Shown piece by piece: positions 1-8,831 of a stretch of 55,732 nucleotides of DNA. Numbering within the stretch: the stretch's first letter is position 1; every line of letters begins with the position of its first letter. The notes under the pieces were generated by a model. It was not told the origin of the DNA. It did not search any database and was given only the letters and a program-made list of their open reading frames with translations. This stretch comes from Verrucomicrobia bacterium 12-59-8 (GTDB taxonomy: Bacteria > Verrucomicrobiota > Verrucomicrobiae > Verrucomicrobiales > Verrucomicrobiaceae). The stretch spans positions 1-55,732 of the forward strand of contig NCCR01000041.1 in NCBI GenBank assembly GCA_002279765.1, given 5' to 3'. The position numbers and the translations under genes are program-made.

Positions 1-96
1 CTTTCACTTGGTTTTGGGGTGTCTAGTTTGTCACTCCCAACACGCAACCACCATAATCTCATAACGTCACAGCTGGCCCGAATTTCGGGGTCCACC

Positions 97-555
97 TCAA
101 TCCTTGGTAGTGGCGGCGCGCTGACGCTTGGTTGGGCCGAGGTAGAGGTCGTTGATGCGGCCTTTGTAAAGCGTCTCGCTCTTGGGAGATAGCACTACAG
201 CCTCCGGCGTCATCCTAGCCTGCATCTGCTTCGCGAGGGCCTGCTCTTTGTCGAGCAGCACGGTAGCCTTGACCTCCGAGAGGATGGCATGCTCCATCGC
301 CACTTCATTCGTGATCTCCGGATCGGAGTGTACAAGGTACACCACGACCCGGTCGCTGTAATCGGCGGTGATCTGGTTGATCTCCTTCATGAACGACTTG
401 GTGGTCGAGCAGAAGGGGGAGACGAAAAAGAGCACGACGGCTTTCTTCTCCCCTGTGATCATTGGATCATAGCTCTTACTATCAGTGCCCGGCAGTTCGA
501 GTGCTGAGGCAATGCCGGTAATGAGCAGCAGGGTAATGAGAAGAAGCCTGCGCAT
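97..555 (-). CDS. Secreted redoxin-like (thioredoxin-fold) protein
   Basis: Predicted 152-residue exported protein. I chose the ATG at 555 because it opens a clear signal peptide (MRRLLLITLLLITGIASA) and lies 4 bases after the fabD stop; an upstream start would run back into fabD. The body reads as a thioredoxin fold: a hydrophobic strand (KAVVLFFVSPFC) leads into FCSTT, where thioredoxins carry CxxC, so there is only one active-site Cys. The tail (YKGRINDLY, then KRQRAATT) matches the end of redoxin-domain proteins common in Planctomycetes and Verrucomicrobia, which usually continue some 20-30 residues further; this copy stops early. It is the last gene of a glycerate kinase-fabD-redoxin set. 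A redox role is possible but a CxxC-type oxidoreductase is unlikely. Fold assignment fairly sure, function not. Confidence 0.7.
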   Translation of the reverse strand: MRRLLLITLLLITGIASALELPGTDSKSYDPMITGEKKAVVLFFVSPFCSTTKSFMKEINQITADYSDRVVVYLVHSDPEITNEVAMEHAILSEVKATVLLDKEQALAKQMQARMTPEAVVLSPKSETLYKGRINDLYLGPTKRQRAATTKD

Positions 556-559
556 GAGC

Positions 560-1483
560 TTATTGCAGTAGGGCCACCGCAGCATCCAGCGAGGCCGCAT
601 CCTTGATGCTGATGACCTTCACGGATTTGTCGATCTTGCCCATGAGTCCGGCTAGGGTGGCATCAGGGCCGAGTTCGATGAAGGTGGTATGGCCTGCGGC
701 GATGAGGTGCTGCATGCTCTCCACCCAGCGGACGCTGCCGGTGACCTGACTGGTGAGTGTGGAGCGAATTTCTTCGGGTGTGGAAACAGGCCGTGCTTCG
801 AAATTGCAGACGACAGGAACGCTCGGGCTTTGAATCTCCGCAGCGGCGAGGGCCACGGCGAGCTTGTCCTGCGCGGACTTCATGAGGCGGCTGTGGTAGG
901 CACCAGCGACGGGCAGGGGAATGGCGCGCTTGATGCCCTTGTCCTTCGACTTGGCAGCGGCATTGGCGATGCCTTCGGAGCTGCCGCTGAGGACGATCTG
1001 GCCTGGGGCGTTGAGATTGGCGACATCCACAGCGCACTCCTGCGCGAGTTCGCGGATGGCGGATTCTTCACCACCCAGCAGGGCCAGCATGGCACCCTGA
1101 GTGTTTTCGCAGGCTTCTTCCATGAAGCTGCCGCGCTGGAAGACGAGGCTGAGGCCGGTGGCAAAGGAGAAGGTGCCAGCGGCGGCGTGCGCGGTGAATT
1201 CACCGAGGGAAAGACCGGCTGTAGCGGTGATGTTGAGCGCGGGAACCTTGCTCTTCAGCACTTCGAGGATGGCCAGACCGTGGGCGTAGAGCGCAGGCTG
1301 GCAGCGGGACGTTTTGGTCAGTTCCTCCATCGGGCCTTCGAACATGATGTTCGACAGCGAGTAGCCAAGGGTGGCATCGGCCTGGTCAAAGAGGGCGCGG
1401 ACGGTGGGATAGCTTTCGGCAAGATCTTTGCCCATGCCGACTTTTTGGGCGCCTTGACCGGCGAAGAGGAGGACTGCGTTCAT
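560..1483 (-). CDS. fabD: Malonyl-CoA:ACP transacylase FabD
   Basis: 307 residues, the usual FabD length. It transfers malonyl from CoA to acyl carrier protein, the entry to type II fatty acid synthesis in the cytoplasm. The N-terminus has the family signature FAGQGAQKVGMG. The nucleophile elbow GLSLG puts the catalytic Ser at residue 92, Arg118 follows in VFQRG, and the catalytic His is 198 in AGAYHSRLM. These match Ser92, Arg117 and His201 of E. coli FabD. It starts 49 bases after the glycerate kinase stop, and the redoxin-like gene begins 4 bases after its own stop, so the three are probably cotranscribed. No other fab genes are next to it in this window, so the usual fabH-fabD-fabG cluster is broken up here. 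Confidence 0.96.
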   Translation of the reverse strand: MNAVLLFAGQGAQKVGMGKDLAESYPTVRALFDQADATLGYSLSNIMFEGPMEELTKTSRCQPALYAHGLAILEVLKSKVPALNITATAGLSLGEFTAHAAAGTFSFATGLSLVFQRGSFMEEACENTQGAMLALLGGEESAIRELAQECAVDVANLNAPGQIVLSGSSEGIANAAAKSKDKGIKRAIPLPVAGAYHSRLMKSAQDKLAVALAAAEIQSPSVPVVCNFEARPVSTPEEIRSTLTSQVTGSVRWVESMQHLIAAGHTTFIELGPDATLAGLMGKIDKSVKVISIKDAASLDAAVALLQ

Positions 1484-1532
1484 TCTAGGATGCTGGATAC
1501 GGGAGACTGGTTGTTAAATGAAGTGGAGGGGT

Positions 1533-2672
1533 TCACTGAGCACGGTCAGTGGGGCCGGTCAAGAGGTCGCGAATGGCAGAGCTTTGGGCGATGACCGCTG
1601 CCGCCAGCAGTTCGGGGCCGCGCTGCATGGCTTCGGCCAGGGGCATTTCCTTGGGTTTGATGGCACAGAGGAGATCAAACCGAGTGCTGAGCTGGTCTTC
1701 GGCCTCAATGGCTCCGGCAAAAGCTGCGATAGGTTTGCCAAGTTCGCGGGCCATGTCGGCGACGCCCATGGGGCCTTTGCCATGGAGTGTCTGGGTATCC
1801 AGCCGACCTTCGCCGGTAATGACAATATTGGCGACGGAAATGCGTTCACGCAGATGGACGAGATCGGCGATCAGATCGAAACCGCTGGTGAGTTTGGCTC
1901 CGCAGAAGGTCATGAGGCCAAAGCCGAGACCTCCGGCAGCTCCTGCGCCAGGAACTTCGCGGTGATCGACACCGAGATCTCGTTTCGCGATGTCGGCGAG
2001 GTGCAGCAGCCGATTCTCGAAGAACTCGAAGTCCGTCACACCCTTCTGCGAGCCATAGATGCGGGTGCAGCCATGGGGGCCGAGCAGGGGATTGTTCACG
2101 TCACAGGCAACGAGGATTTCAGGGAACGTCGCATTTGGAGGCTCGATTTTGGCCAGCCGATCCATGTTTGCGATGATGGGTTCCAGTGGTGCGCCGGAGG
2201 CATCAAGGAAGAGAAATCCCAGCGCTGCCGCCATGCCGATGCCAGCGTCATTGGTGGCACTACCCCCAATGCCGATGACGATGCGCTGCACGCCACGTTC
2301 AATGGCATCCTGCAGCATCAAGCCCGTGCCGTGAGTGGTGGCCGTGGCCGGATCAAGCGGGAGATCGCTGATCATGGCTAGACCTGAGGCGGCGCTCATT
2401 TCCATGATGGCTTCCTGGTGACCTGCGGCACGGATGAGCCCATAGCGGGCGGTGACGGGGCGGCTTTGCGCATCAAAGGTGGCTGTCTCGCACCAATCCC
2501 CCTTCAAGGCGGTGACGACGGCCTCAGCGGTGCCTTCCCCCCCGTCAGCGATGGGGCAGAGGTCGCAGGCAGCATCCGGCAACGTCTCATTCAGCGCCGA
2601 GGCGATGGCTTGTGCGGCCACGGTTGCCGGGATGGAGCCTTTGAACTTGTCGATGGCGATGAGAATGCGCAT
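1533..2672 (-). CDS. Glycerate kinase (GlxK/GarK family)
   Basis: 379 residues, the normal size for the bacterial glycerate 2-kinase family (Pfam Gly_kinase). It phosphorylates D-glycerate with ATP, feeding photorespiratory-like, glyoxylate or sugar-acid carbon into glycolysis. It starts MRILIAIDKFKGS and shows the family blocks PIADGGEGT, THGTG, GGSATNDAG, GAGAAGGLGFGL and ITGEGRLDTQT (the last near the substrate/nucleotide site). First gene of the minus-strand group with fabD. A 151-bp AT-rich divergent spacer separates it from the histidine kinase gene. Which glycerate carbon is phosphorylated cannot be told from sequence alone. Confidence 0.94.
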   Translation of the reverse strand: MRILIAIDKFKGSIPATVAAQAIASALNETLPDAACDLCPIADGGEGTAEAVVTALKGDWCETATFDAQSRPVTARYGLIRAAGHQEAIMEMSAASGLAMISDLPLDPATATTHGTGLMLQDAIERGVQRIVIGIGGSATNDAGIGMAAALGFLFLDASGAPLEPIIANMDRLAKIEPPNATFPEILVACDVNNPLLGPHGCTRIYGSQKGVTDFEFFENRLLHLADIAKRDLGVDHREVPGAGAAGGLGFGLMTFCGAKLTSGFDLIADLVHLRERISVANIVITGEGRLDTQTLHGKGPMGVADMARELGKPIAAFAGAIEAEDQLSTRFDLLCAIKPKEMPLAEAMQRGPELLAAAVIAQSSAIRDLLTGPTDRAQ

Positions 2673-2823
2673 GAGCCGTGTATGATGCCGAGACGCGGTG
2701 AGCTGCCAAGTTGGGCTGCATTTTGAATCTCAGAAGGTTGCCGCTGGAGGTGTCAGGGATTTGTAAAAAACCTTGAATTGGCCTTGATTTAACAACGTAA
2801 TTATTATTAATTTTATAGTAATT
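2673..2823. promoter_or_regulatory. AT-rich divergent intergenic region, glycerate kinase / histidine kinase
   Basis: This 151-base spacer lies between two divergent genes. Its right half (about 2761-2823) is strikingly AT-rich compared with the GC-rich surroundings and contains TTGAAT, TTGATT and several TATTAA/TATAGT-like hexamers. A promoter firing rightward into the kinase gene is likely, but no -35/-10 pair with ideal spacing stands out. No Shine-Dalgarno sequence precedes the ATG at 2824. An internal ATG at 2944 does have AGGAG just upstream, so the kinase start is not certain. Confidence 0.35.
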
Positions 2824-4269
2824 ATGTCGATCGCCGCCCTGGCAGAAATCAGTTCACCTCTGATCGCATCCAGCACAGACCGCTCCGTGAGGAGTGGGTC
2901 AAAAGGAATTGTGCCTCCGCCCAATCGTTTCGAGCAGGAGCAAATGGAGCTCAATCTTCGCAATGCCCGAATGGGTGCTTGGTTTGTGATGGTTCTCGTG
3001 CCGATGTGCAGTTTCCTCGACTGGATGGCCTACCCTGCCGATTACTGGCAGTTTTTGGTGCTGCGTCTGGCCTGTGCGGCGAGCTGTGTTCCCTTGCTGC
3101 TGGCGCTTAACGGATCGCTTGGGCGGAGATACTGCCGTGCTTATCCGATCATCCTGCCTCTTCTGCCGGCGCTGATGATCTGCTTCATGATCTACCTCAG
3201 CGGCGATCCCGGTTCCGGTTACTACGCGGGCTTGTTGCTGTGCATCGTATCGACGGCGTTTGTGTTCCATTGGACGTTCCGTGAGATCGGCATCACACTT
3301 GGCCTGGTTGTGCTGGCTTATTTTGCCGCCACGCTGCCCAATCTGCATGCCGGTCAGGATACACGGGCGCTGGGGATTTTCGTGAACAACACCGGCTTCC
3401 TTTTGCTGCATTGCGTGGTGCTCTATGTCGGCAGCCGTCAGCATCATGCAATCCGCGTGCGGGAATTCGCCAACCGTTGCAAAGTGGAGGATCAGCGCGA
3501 AGAGCTGGCCGCACGCAATGAAGAACTCACCGCCACGCTGAAGCGCCTGCGCGAAACCGAAGCCCAGCTTGATCAAAGTGAAAAGCTGGCATCCATCGGC
3601 CGGCTCAGCGCCGGGATCGTGCATGAGATCAACAACCCGCTGAACTACGTGAAGTCGGCGATCTACCTGCTGAAGAAAAAGGGCAAGGTGCTGCCGCCTG
3701 AAATCGCCGAGTCCTTCACCAGCATTGCCGAAGACATTGGCGAGGGCATTGACCGTGTGGCTGCCATCGTGTCGGACCTGCGCACCTTTGCGCATCCGGA
3801 AAATCGCGGCTCCAGACCGGTGGATTTGCAGGAGATCGCACGCAAGTCGTTGCGCCTGCTTGCCAAGGAGATCGGTGACCGTGGTGTGCTGCTGGTTGAC
3901 GAGATCCCAGCGGGCATCATCGCCCAGGGGGACGAGAACTACCTCATTCAGATTTTGCTCAACCTCGTGCAGAACAGTCTAGACGCTCTGGCAGACCGTC
4001 CATCGCCCACCATCTGGCTCAAAGCCTGCGAAACCGAGAACGGCGTTGATTTGATCGTACGGGACAACGGCACAGGCATTCCGAAAGAGAATCTCTCGAA
4101 GATCTTTGATCCTTTCTTCACCACCAAGCAGGTGGGGCAGGGCATGGGCCTAGGCCTGAGCATCTGCTTCCGCATGATCCAGAATATGGAAGGCGAAATG
4201 AAGATCGACACTGCGGCTGGCAGTCACACGCAGTTCACGCTGAGCCTGAAGAAACCTGCGAACACCTGA
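2824..4269 (+). CDS. Membrane-bound sensor histidine kinase
   Basis: 481 residues. Residues about 50-205 hold six hydrophobic segments forming a membrane sensor block without a large periplasmic loop. A coiled-coil-like linker follows (about 215-255, QREELAARNEELTATL). The HisKA domain contains LSAGIVHEINNPL with phospho-acceptor His267. The HATPase_c domain is complete: N box LLNLVQNSLDAL (Asn384), G1 box DNGTGIP (414-420), F box FDPFFTT (about 429-435) and G2 box GMGLGL (440-445). It should autophosphorylate and pass phosphate to a receiver, most simply the response regulator that begins 5 bases after its stop. The first 40 residues are polar and could be non-coding if translation starts at the ATG at 2944. 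The stimulus is unknown. Confidence 0.93.
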   Translation: MSIAALAEISSPLIASSTDRSVRSGSKGIVPPPNRFEQEQMELNLRNARMGAWFVMVLVPMCSFLDWMAYPADYWQFLVLRLACAASCVPLLLALNGSLGRRYCRAYPIILPLLPALMICFMIYLSGDPGSGYYAGLLLCIVSTAFVFHWTFREIGITLGLVVLAYFAATLPNLHAGQDTRALGIFVNNTGFLLLHCVVLYVGSRQHHAIRVREFANRCKVEDQREELAARNEELTATLKRLRETEAQLDQSEKLASIGRLSAGIVHEINNPLNYVKSAIYLLKKKGKVLPPEIAESFTSIAEDIGEGIDRVAAIVSDLRTFAHPENRGSRPVDLQEIARKSLRLLAKEIGDRGVLLVDEIPAGIIAQGDENYLIQILLNLVQNSLDALADRPSPTIWLKACETENGVDLIVRDNGTGIPKENLSKIFDPFFTTKQVGQGMGLGLSICFRMIQNMEGEMKIDTAAGSHTQFTLSLKKPANT

Positions 4270-4274
4270 ACCTG

Positions 4275-5531
4275 ATGCCAAGTCCTCTGCTATCGCCTTA
4301 CCACATTCTCTACGTCGATGACGAGGAGAAGGCGTTGCATTACTTCAAGGAGATCTTTGGAGATGAGTACACGATTCACGTCGCGAACAATGCGATGGAT
4401 GGTTATCGCATCCTGCAAAATTACGGTTCGCAGATTGGTCTGCTGCTCACTGACCAGCGCATGCCGGGGCCCAGTGGAATTGAGTTGATGGAGCATGCTC
4501 GCAAGCTCAATCCCAACTTGGTGCGCATTCTCGTCACGGCCTACACGGATTATCAGGCGGCAGTGGACGCGGTGAACTCCGGGCGCTGCTTCCGCTATCT
4601 GCACAAGCCCTGGGATCCGGATGAACTCGGCGTCGTGCTCAAGCACGCGCTGGATTACTACCATGCGCTCATTGAGCGCGAGCGTCTGCTGGTGGAGAAG
4701 GCGGAGTCCGTGCGCAACATGCTCTCCGCAGACAAAGTTTCGGGCCTCGGCATTCTGGCGGAAGGCTTGAACCATCATCTGCGCAATGCGCTCACCGTTG
4801 TGCGTGCCTTCATTGATCTGGCACCAATGAAACTGATGGAGGAAATCGGCGGTGCCCATCCGCGTGATCCTTCTTTCTGGATTGATGTGCAAAATCAGGC
4901 GCAGTCACAGCTCGAACGCATTCAGTCCATGCTGGCCCGTTTGGCCGAGGCCTCGCATTCCAAGCGTCTGGAACGTAATGATCAATGCCATCTCGGCAAT
5001 GTGATCAACGAAATGCTCGAAATGTTTGCCGCGCAGATGAAGGAAAAAAATCTTCAGATTGAGGTCTCGATCGATCCGAGCCTGCCGCCGGTCATGGTGC
5101 ATGGCACACGTTTCCGCCTGATGTGGCGTTTGATCTTTATGGAGGAGCTCACGCACCTCAGCCCTGGCGACAGCATTCACATCAGCGCCAAGCTCAGGCA
5201 GGATGCGAAAGGTCAGTCGCACTTGGTGATGTATGTGCGTGACACAGGAGTCTGGGAGGGAGGGGACAAGCCGGTGAATCTGTTCGACCCCTTCTACACT
5301 CGCAGCCGCAAGCCGGATGACTTCGGTGTGAACATGATGGCCTGCTACGTCACGATGCACCTGCATGGCGGCACTGCGGAGGCCCGTCATCTGGAGCCAA
5401 AGGGACTGGAACTCGAATTCAGCCTGCCTGTCGAAACCAACTTGGAACCCAAGAAGGAAGAAGATTTCTTCCGCAGCCTGCTCACCCACGAACAGCGCTG
5501 GAAACTGCGTGATGAGATGGTGGCGGCGTAG
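4275..5531 (+). CDS. Response regulator with a degenerate histidine-kinase-like C-terminus
   Basis: 418 residues, 5 bases after the kinase gene. Residues 8-125 form a complete receiver domain: acidic pair Asp15/Asp16, phospho-acceptor Asp60 in LLLTDQRMPG, Thr88 in LVTAY and Lys111 in LHKPWD. The rest looks like a histidine kinase core: a HisKA-like helix with LNHHLRNALT (His166/167), then a GHKL-like fold. The ATPase boxes are damaged. The N box reads FMEELTHL instead of having the essential Asn, G1 reads VRDTGVW instead of DxGxG, and the glycine-rich G2 box is replaced by DDFGVNMMA. The F box LFDPFYTRS survives. ATP binding is therefore doubtful. It may receive phosphate from the upstream kinase and signal by dimerisation or as a phosphotransfer partner. 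There is no DNA-binding or HD-GYP output domain. Confidence 0.85.
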   Translation: MPSPLLSPYHILYVDDEEKALHYFKEIFGDEYTIHVANNAMDGYRILQNYGSQIGLLLTDQRMPGPSGIELMEHARKLNPNLVRILVTAYTDYQAAVDAVNSGRCFRYLHKPWDPDELGVVLKHALDYYHALIERERLLVEKAESVRNMLSADKVSGLGILAEGLNHHLRNALTVVRAFIDLAPMKLMEEIGGAHPRDPSFWIDVQNQAQSQLERIQSMLARLAEASHSKRLERNDQCHLGNVINEMLEMFAAQMKEKNLQIEVSIDPSLPPVMVHGTRFRLMWRLIFMEELTHLSPGDSIHISAKLRQDAKGQSHLVMYVRDTGVWEGGDKPVNLFDPFYTRSRKPDDFGVNMMACYVTMHLHGGTAEARHLEPKGLELEFSLPVETNLEPKKEEDFFRSLLTHEQRWKLRDEMVAA

Positions 5532-5546
5532 TGGCGCGCTGCGCGT

Positions 5547-6983
5547 TCACCCCAGCTTCCACCCAGCACGCGGCACGCGACTCAGGAAACGATTCGCCTC
5601 CTCATTGTTCGTGATGCGCATCGCCTTGGCATCCCAGAGGATTTTGCCACCGGCGCGATGCGCGACGTTGCCGAGGTGATTGGCCTCGGTGAGCGGCCCC
5701 GCATAGCTGAAGGGGCTGCCAGTAGGCGTGCCGTTGCGAATGGCGGCGAGAAATTCGGCGTGCTGGCCCAGGGAATCGGCGATAAAAGGCTTGGGTGCCT
5801 GGAAGTCTTTGAACGTGGCTTCGGGGAGCAGGATATGCTTGCCGTAGTCGGAGAGCAGCATGCCTTTGTCGCCAATGAAGAGGACACCGCTGTTCCACTT
5901 GCTGATGAGGGGATCATTCTTCCATACGTCGGGTTTGTCGGCGCCCTGATGCCAGTGGAGCTTGCAGGCAGGCATGTCGCCTCGTGGGCCATACTCATAC
6001 ACCGCGTGCATCGAAGCCGGGGCGATTTCAGGGTGCGGTGGCGGTCCAAAGGCTTCGATGCTGAGCGGTGCATCGAGCTTAAGCGCCCAGAACGGGAGGT
6101 CGTTCCAATGGCTGCCGAGGTCGGACATGGTGCCATTGCCAAAGTCCCACCAGCGGTACCACTTGGGCCCAGGGAAATAAACGCTGCTGTATGGACGCAT
6201 CGGCGCAGGGCCGATCCACAGGTCCCAGTCCAGATACGGCGGCGGTGTTTCAGCTACGGTAGGACGTTCAGTGACGTAGATGATGTCGCCGTTTTTCTTC
6301 GAGTCTTCCTCGCTCTGCAAACCCCAGGCGCGCGAGACGCACACATGGGCCTCGGTCACTTTGCCGATCGCGCCGCTTTGAATCAGTTCGACCACGCGGC
6401 GGTAGTTTGGCATGCCGTGAATCTGCGTGCCCATCTGCGTGACGACACCAGCCTTGGCCGCAGCCTCGGTGATGAGACGTGCTTCAGCGACATTGTAGGA
6501 GAGAGGCTTCTCACAATACACCGGCTTTTTCATCAGCAGCGCAGGCAGAGTGGCGTAGGCATGCGTATGCTCGGTGGTGCTTACCGCGACGGCGTCGATC
6601 TCGCCAGCGCTGAGTTGATCGTAGAGCTTGCGGAAGTCGCGGAACTTCTGAGCTTTGGGAAAAGCGACACCTGCACGGTCGAGGTTCTCGCCATTCACAT
6701 CGCAGAGGGCGACGACGTTTTCACGCGGTTCGGTGGCCGGTGGCGGCTGCGCACCAGCGTCGGGCTTGGCGGCGTTTTTGCCACGTGGCGGCGTGTAAAG
6801 CGCGACGCCGGTGAGCTCTTTGATGTTCGAAGCACCGCGTCCGCCGACTCCGATGAAGACAAGGTTCAGTTTGTCGTTCGGCGAGCGTGAACTGACAATG
6901 GCGGGAAATCCCAGGGCAGCAGCGGCGCTGGCGCTGTGGGCGAGGAACTGACGACGGGACGAAACGGGTTGGCTGGCACTCAT
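5547..6983 (-). CDS. Tat-exported Gfo/Idh/MocA family oxidoreductase
   Basis: 478 residues. The N-terminus carries a twin-arginine signal ([19 protein letters not shown]), so it is probably exported folded with its nicotinamide cofactor. The Rossmann fold begins [13 protein letters not shown], and the EKP motif that contacts NAD(P) and substrate appears as [10 protein letters not shown]. The C-terminal region ([16 protein letters not shown]) is typical of the PVC subgroup of this family. Proteins of this kind oxidise or rearrange sugars and inositols; the substrate here cannot be named. A Pro/Ala-rich insert lies near residues 68-90. It is the third minus-strand gene after two sulfatases, which suggests work on sugars released from sulfated glycans. 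It converges with the response regulator gene, with only 15 bases between stops. Confidence 0.92.
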   Translation of the reverse strand: MSASQPVSSRRQFLAHSASAAAALGFPAIVSSRSPNDKLNLVFIGVGGRGASNIKELTGVALYTPPRGKNAAKPDAGAQPPPATEPRENVVALCDVNGENLDRAGVAFPKAQKFRDFRKLYDQLSAGEIDAVAVSTTEHTHAYATLPALLMKKPVYCEKPLSYNVAEARLITEAAAKAGVVTQMGTQIHGMPNYRRVVELIQSGAIGKVTEAHVCVSRAWGLQSEEDSKKNGDIIYVTERPTVAETPPPYLDWDLWIGPAPMRPYSSVYFPGPKWYRWWDFGNGTMSDLGSHWNDLPFWALKLDAPLSIEAFGPPPHPEIAPASMHAVYEYGPRGDMPACKLHWHQGADKPDVWKNDPLISKWNSGVLFIGDKGMLLSDYGKHILLPEATFKDFQAPKPFIADSLGQHAEFLAAIRNGTPTGSPFSYAGPLTEANHLGNVAHRAGGKILWDAKAMRITNNEEANRFLSRVPRAGWKLG

Positions 6984-7047
6984 GGTTGTCCCTTACAACG
7001 CTCGTCGCAGCCGGAGTTTCCGGGGAATCGTCAAGAAGCCCTTTCGA

Positions 7048-8730
7048 TTACTCCGCCTTCTTTTTCCCTGCTCCAGGCTTCTTCGGCTCATTGAGCGGCT
7101 TGTCCGGATCGTACTTCGGATTGCGCTCGGGAATTTGGGCACCGCTGTCTTTGAGCCATGCCATGAGCTTGTCGTGCAGTTGCATGGCGCGCACAGAGTC
7201 AAAAGGGGCGCGGTTGTCCACTTCACCGGCATCAAGTTTCAGGTTGTAGAGTTCCACGTGGTTGTCCTCATGGAAGAGGATGAGCTTCCAGTCGCCTTCG
7301 CGAATGGCGCTGTATGGCATGGCGCTGCCGGGATGGTAGTGCGGGTAGTGCCAGTAGATCGCCTCGCGGGCGAGTGTGTCGGTGCCGCCGAGCAACGGCA
7401 GCATGGATTCGCCATCAACGATCTGGTCTTTCTTGAGCGGCGTCTGCGTGGCCGCGAGCAGTGTGGGAACGGTGTCATAGGTGATCACGGGCACGTCGCA
7501 GGTGCTGCCGGGTTTCACCAGTCCGGGCCACGCGACGATGAGCGGGATGTGCACGCCGCCTTCATACGCGCTGCCTTTGCCAAGACGTGCCGGGCTGTTG
7601 TCGGTGGGGCCGCGCGTCCAGCCATTCGGGCGCACGAGATGGCTGAGGCCGCCGTTGTCGCTGGTGAAGAGGAACAGTGTGTTTTCGGTGAGCTTCAGCT
7701 CATCCAGTTTAGCGCGCAGCTTGCCCACACTGTCGTCAATGCTCTCGACGAGTGCAGCATACACGGGGTTGCTGTGACCACCGACGCCTTGCTTGGCCTG
7801 ATACTTCGCAATGACTTCCGGCTTGCCCATGATCGGCGTGTGGACGCCGTAATGCGGGAGGTAAACGAAGAACGGTTTGGCCTTGTTCTTCTCGATGAAT
7901 TTCACGGCTTCATCGGTGAGGCGGTCGCTCAGGAATTCATCCTTGGGACCATCGGGCAGTGTGGCGATCTTGTAAGGCGAGAAGTAGTTCGGTGGCGAAC
8001 CCGCGTGCGTACCGCCGATGTTCACATCAAAGCCCTGCTTGGTGGGATAAAACTTCTCCTCGCCCAGATGCCATTTGCCGATGCTGGCCGTGGCATAGCC
8101 TCGCGTCTTGAGACGTTCGGCGATGGTTTCCTCCTCCAGCGGCAGTTGCATGGTCCACTTGGGAATGAGCAGCCGTCCATTGTCCGGCACATGCCCGGCG
8201 ATCCAGTCAGTGATGTGCAAACGGGCAGGCGTTTTGCCCGTCAGCATGGCCGCGCGTGTCGGCGAGCACACGGTGCATGCCGCATACGCCTGAGTGAAGC
8301 GCATGCCCTCCTGCGCGAGTTGGTCGATGTGTGGTGTCTCGTAATATTTGGAGCCATAGCAGCCGAGATCAGTCCAGCCCATGTCATCGACAAGCACGAC
8401 GATGATGTTCGGCGGCGGTCCGGCTGGCAACTGTGGCACCATAGGGACCTTCACCGGTGGCGGCTCGATGGGTGGCAGCGGAGCAGGCGGGGGCGTTTCG
8501 GTGGCGGGTTCGGTTGGAGCCGGTGCTTCTGGTGCGGTCGTTGCTGGCACGGTCGCAGCAGCGCCGGGAGCAGACTGTGCAGGAGCCGCTACCGGGGCAG
8601 GGGTTTCTGGCGCGTCACCGGCCGGACGTGTTTCAGCCGGTGCGGGCGTGGCTTGCTCTGGGGCAGCCGTTGGGGTTTGAGCGGTCAAAAGACCCGTCAG
8701 GCAAAGGAATGAGGCGAGAAAGCGGTGCAT
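7048..8730 (-). CDS. Secreted type I sulfatase with a long Pro/Ala/Thr-rich linker
   Basis: 560 residues from the ATG at 8730, chosen because it opens a signal peptide (MHRFLASFLCLTGLLTAQ); an in-frame ATG 13 codons upstream would hide it. After the signal comes about 75 residues of Pro/Ala/Thr-rich low complexity, likely a flexible spacer. The sulfatase domain starts NIIVVLVDDMGWTDLGCYGS, with the metal-binding Asp pair. The modification site CSPTR (in CTVCSPTRAAMLTG) is the CxPxR motif whose Cys becomes formylglycine. Further family features are SIGKWHLGE and FTSDNGG. It hydrolyses sulfate esters, presumably on a polysaccharide outside the cytoplasm. The second sulfatase lies 101 bases upstream and the Gfo/Idh/MocA gene 64 bases downstream. 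The C-terminus is Lys/Pro-rich. Substrate unknown. Confidence 0.93.
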   Translation of the reverse strand: MHRFLASFLCLTGLLTAQTPTAAPEQATPAPAETRPAGDAPETPAPVAAPAQSAPGAAATVPATTAPEAPAPTEPATETPPPAPLPPIEPPPVKVPMVPQLPAGPPPNIIVVLVDDMGWTDLGCYGSKYYETPHIDQLAQEGMRFTQAYAACTVCSPTRAAMLTGKTPARLHITDWIAGHVPDNGRLLIPKWTMQLPLEEETIAERLKTRGYATASIGKWHLGEEKFYPTKQGFDVNIGGTHAGSPPNYFSPYKIATLPDGPKDEFLSDRLTDEAVKFIEKNKAKPFFVYLPHYGVHTPIMGKPEVIAKYQAKQGVGGHSNPVYAALVESIDDSVGKLRAKLDELKLTENTLFLFTSDNGGLSHLVRPNGWTRGPTDNSPARLGKGSAYEGGVHIPLIVAWPGLVKPGSTCDVPVITYDTVPTLLAATQTPLKKDQIVDGESMLPLLGGTDTLAREAIYWHYPHYHPGSAMPYSAIREGDWKLILFHEDNHVELYNLKLDAGEVDNRAPFDSVRAMQLHDKLMAWLKDSGAQIPERNPKYDPDKPLNEPKKPGAGKKKAE

Positions 8731-8831
8731 GAAGTATCGGCTGAAGAATGAATTGAGACGCTGTCTCATCTTCTATTCCATTACAAGAACTTATGTGGAT
8801 TCAGAGTGAATTTTCGTGTCGAGCAGTGAGC

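Noticed and set aside
1..96. CCCGA/TCGGG hairpin (77-89) as terminator of the redoxin gene
   Set aside because: Only a 5-bp stem with a 3-base loop and no T tract on the relevant strand.
689..1594. 301-codon open frame on plus, opposite fabD
   Set aside because: Antisense of a confident fabD; composition typical of a shadow frame.
6982..8712. 576-codon open frame on plus, opposite the first sulfatase
   Set aside because: It mirrors the sulfatase gene on the other strand, has no family motifs, and is Arg/Gly/His-rich as expected from antisense of GC-rich coding DNA.
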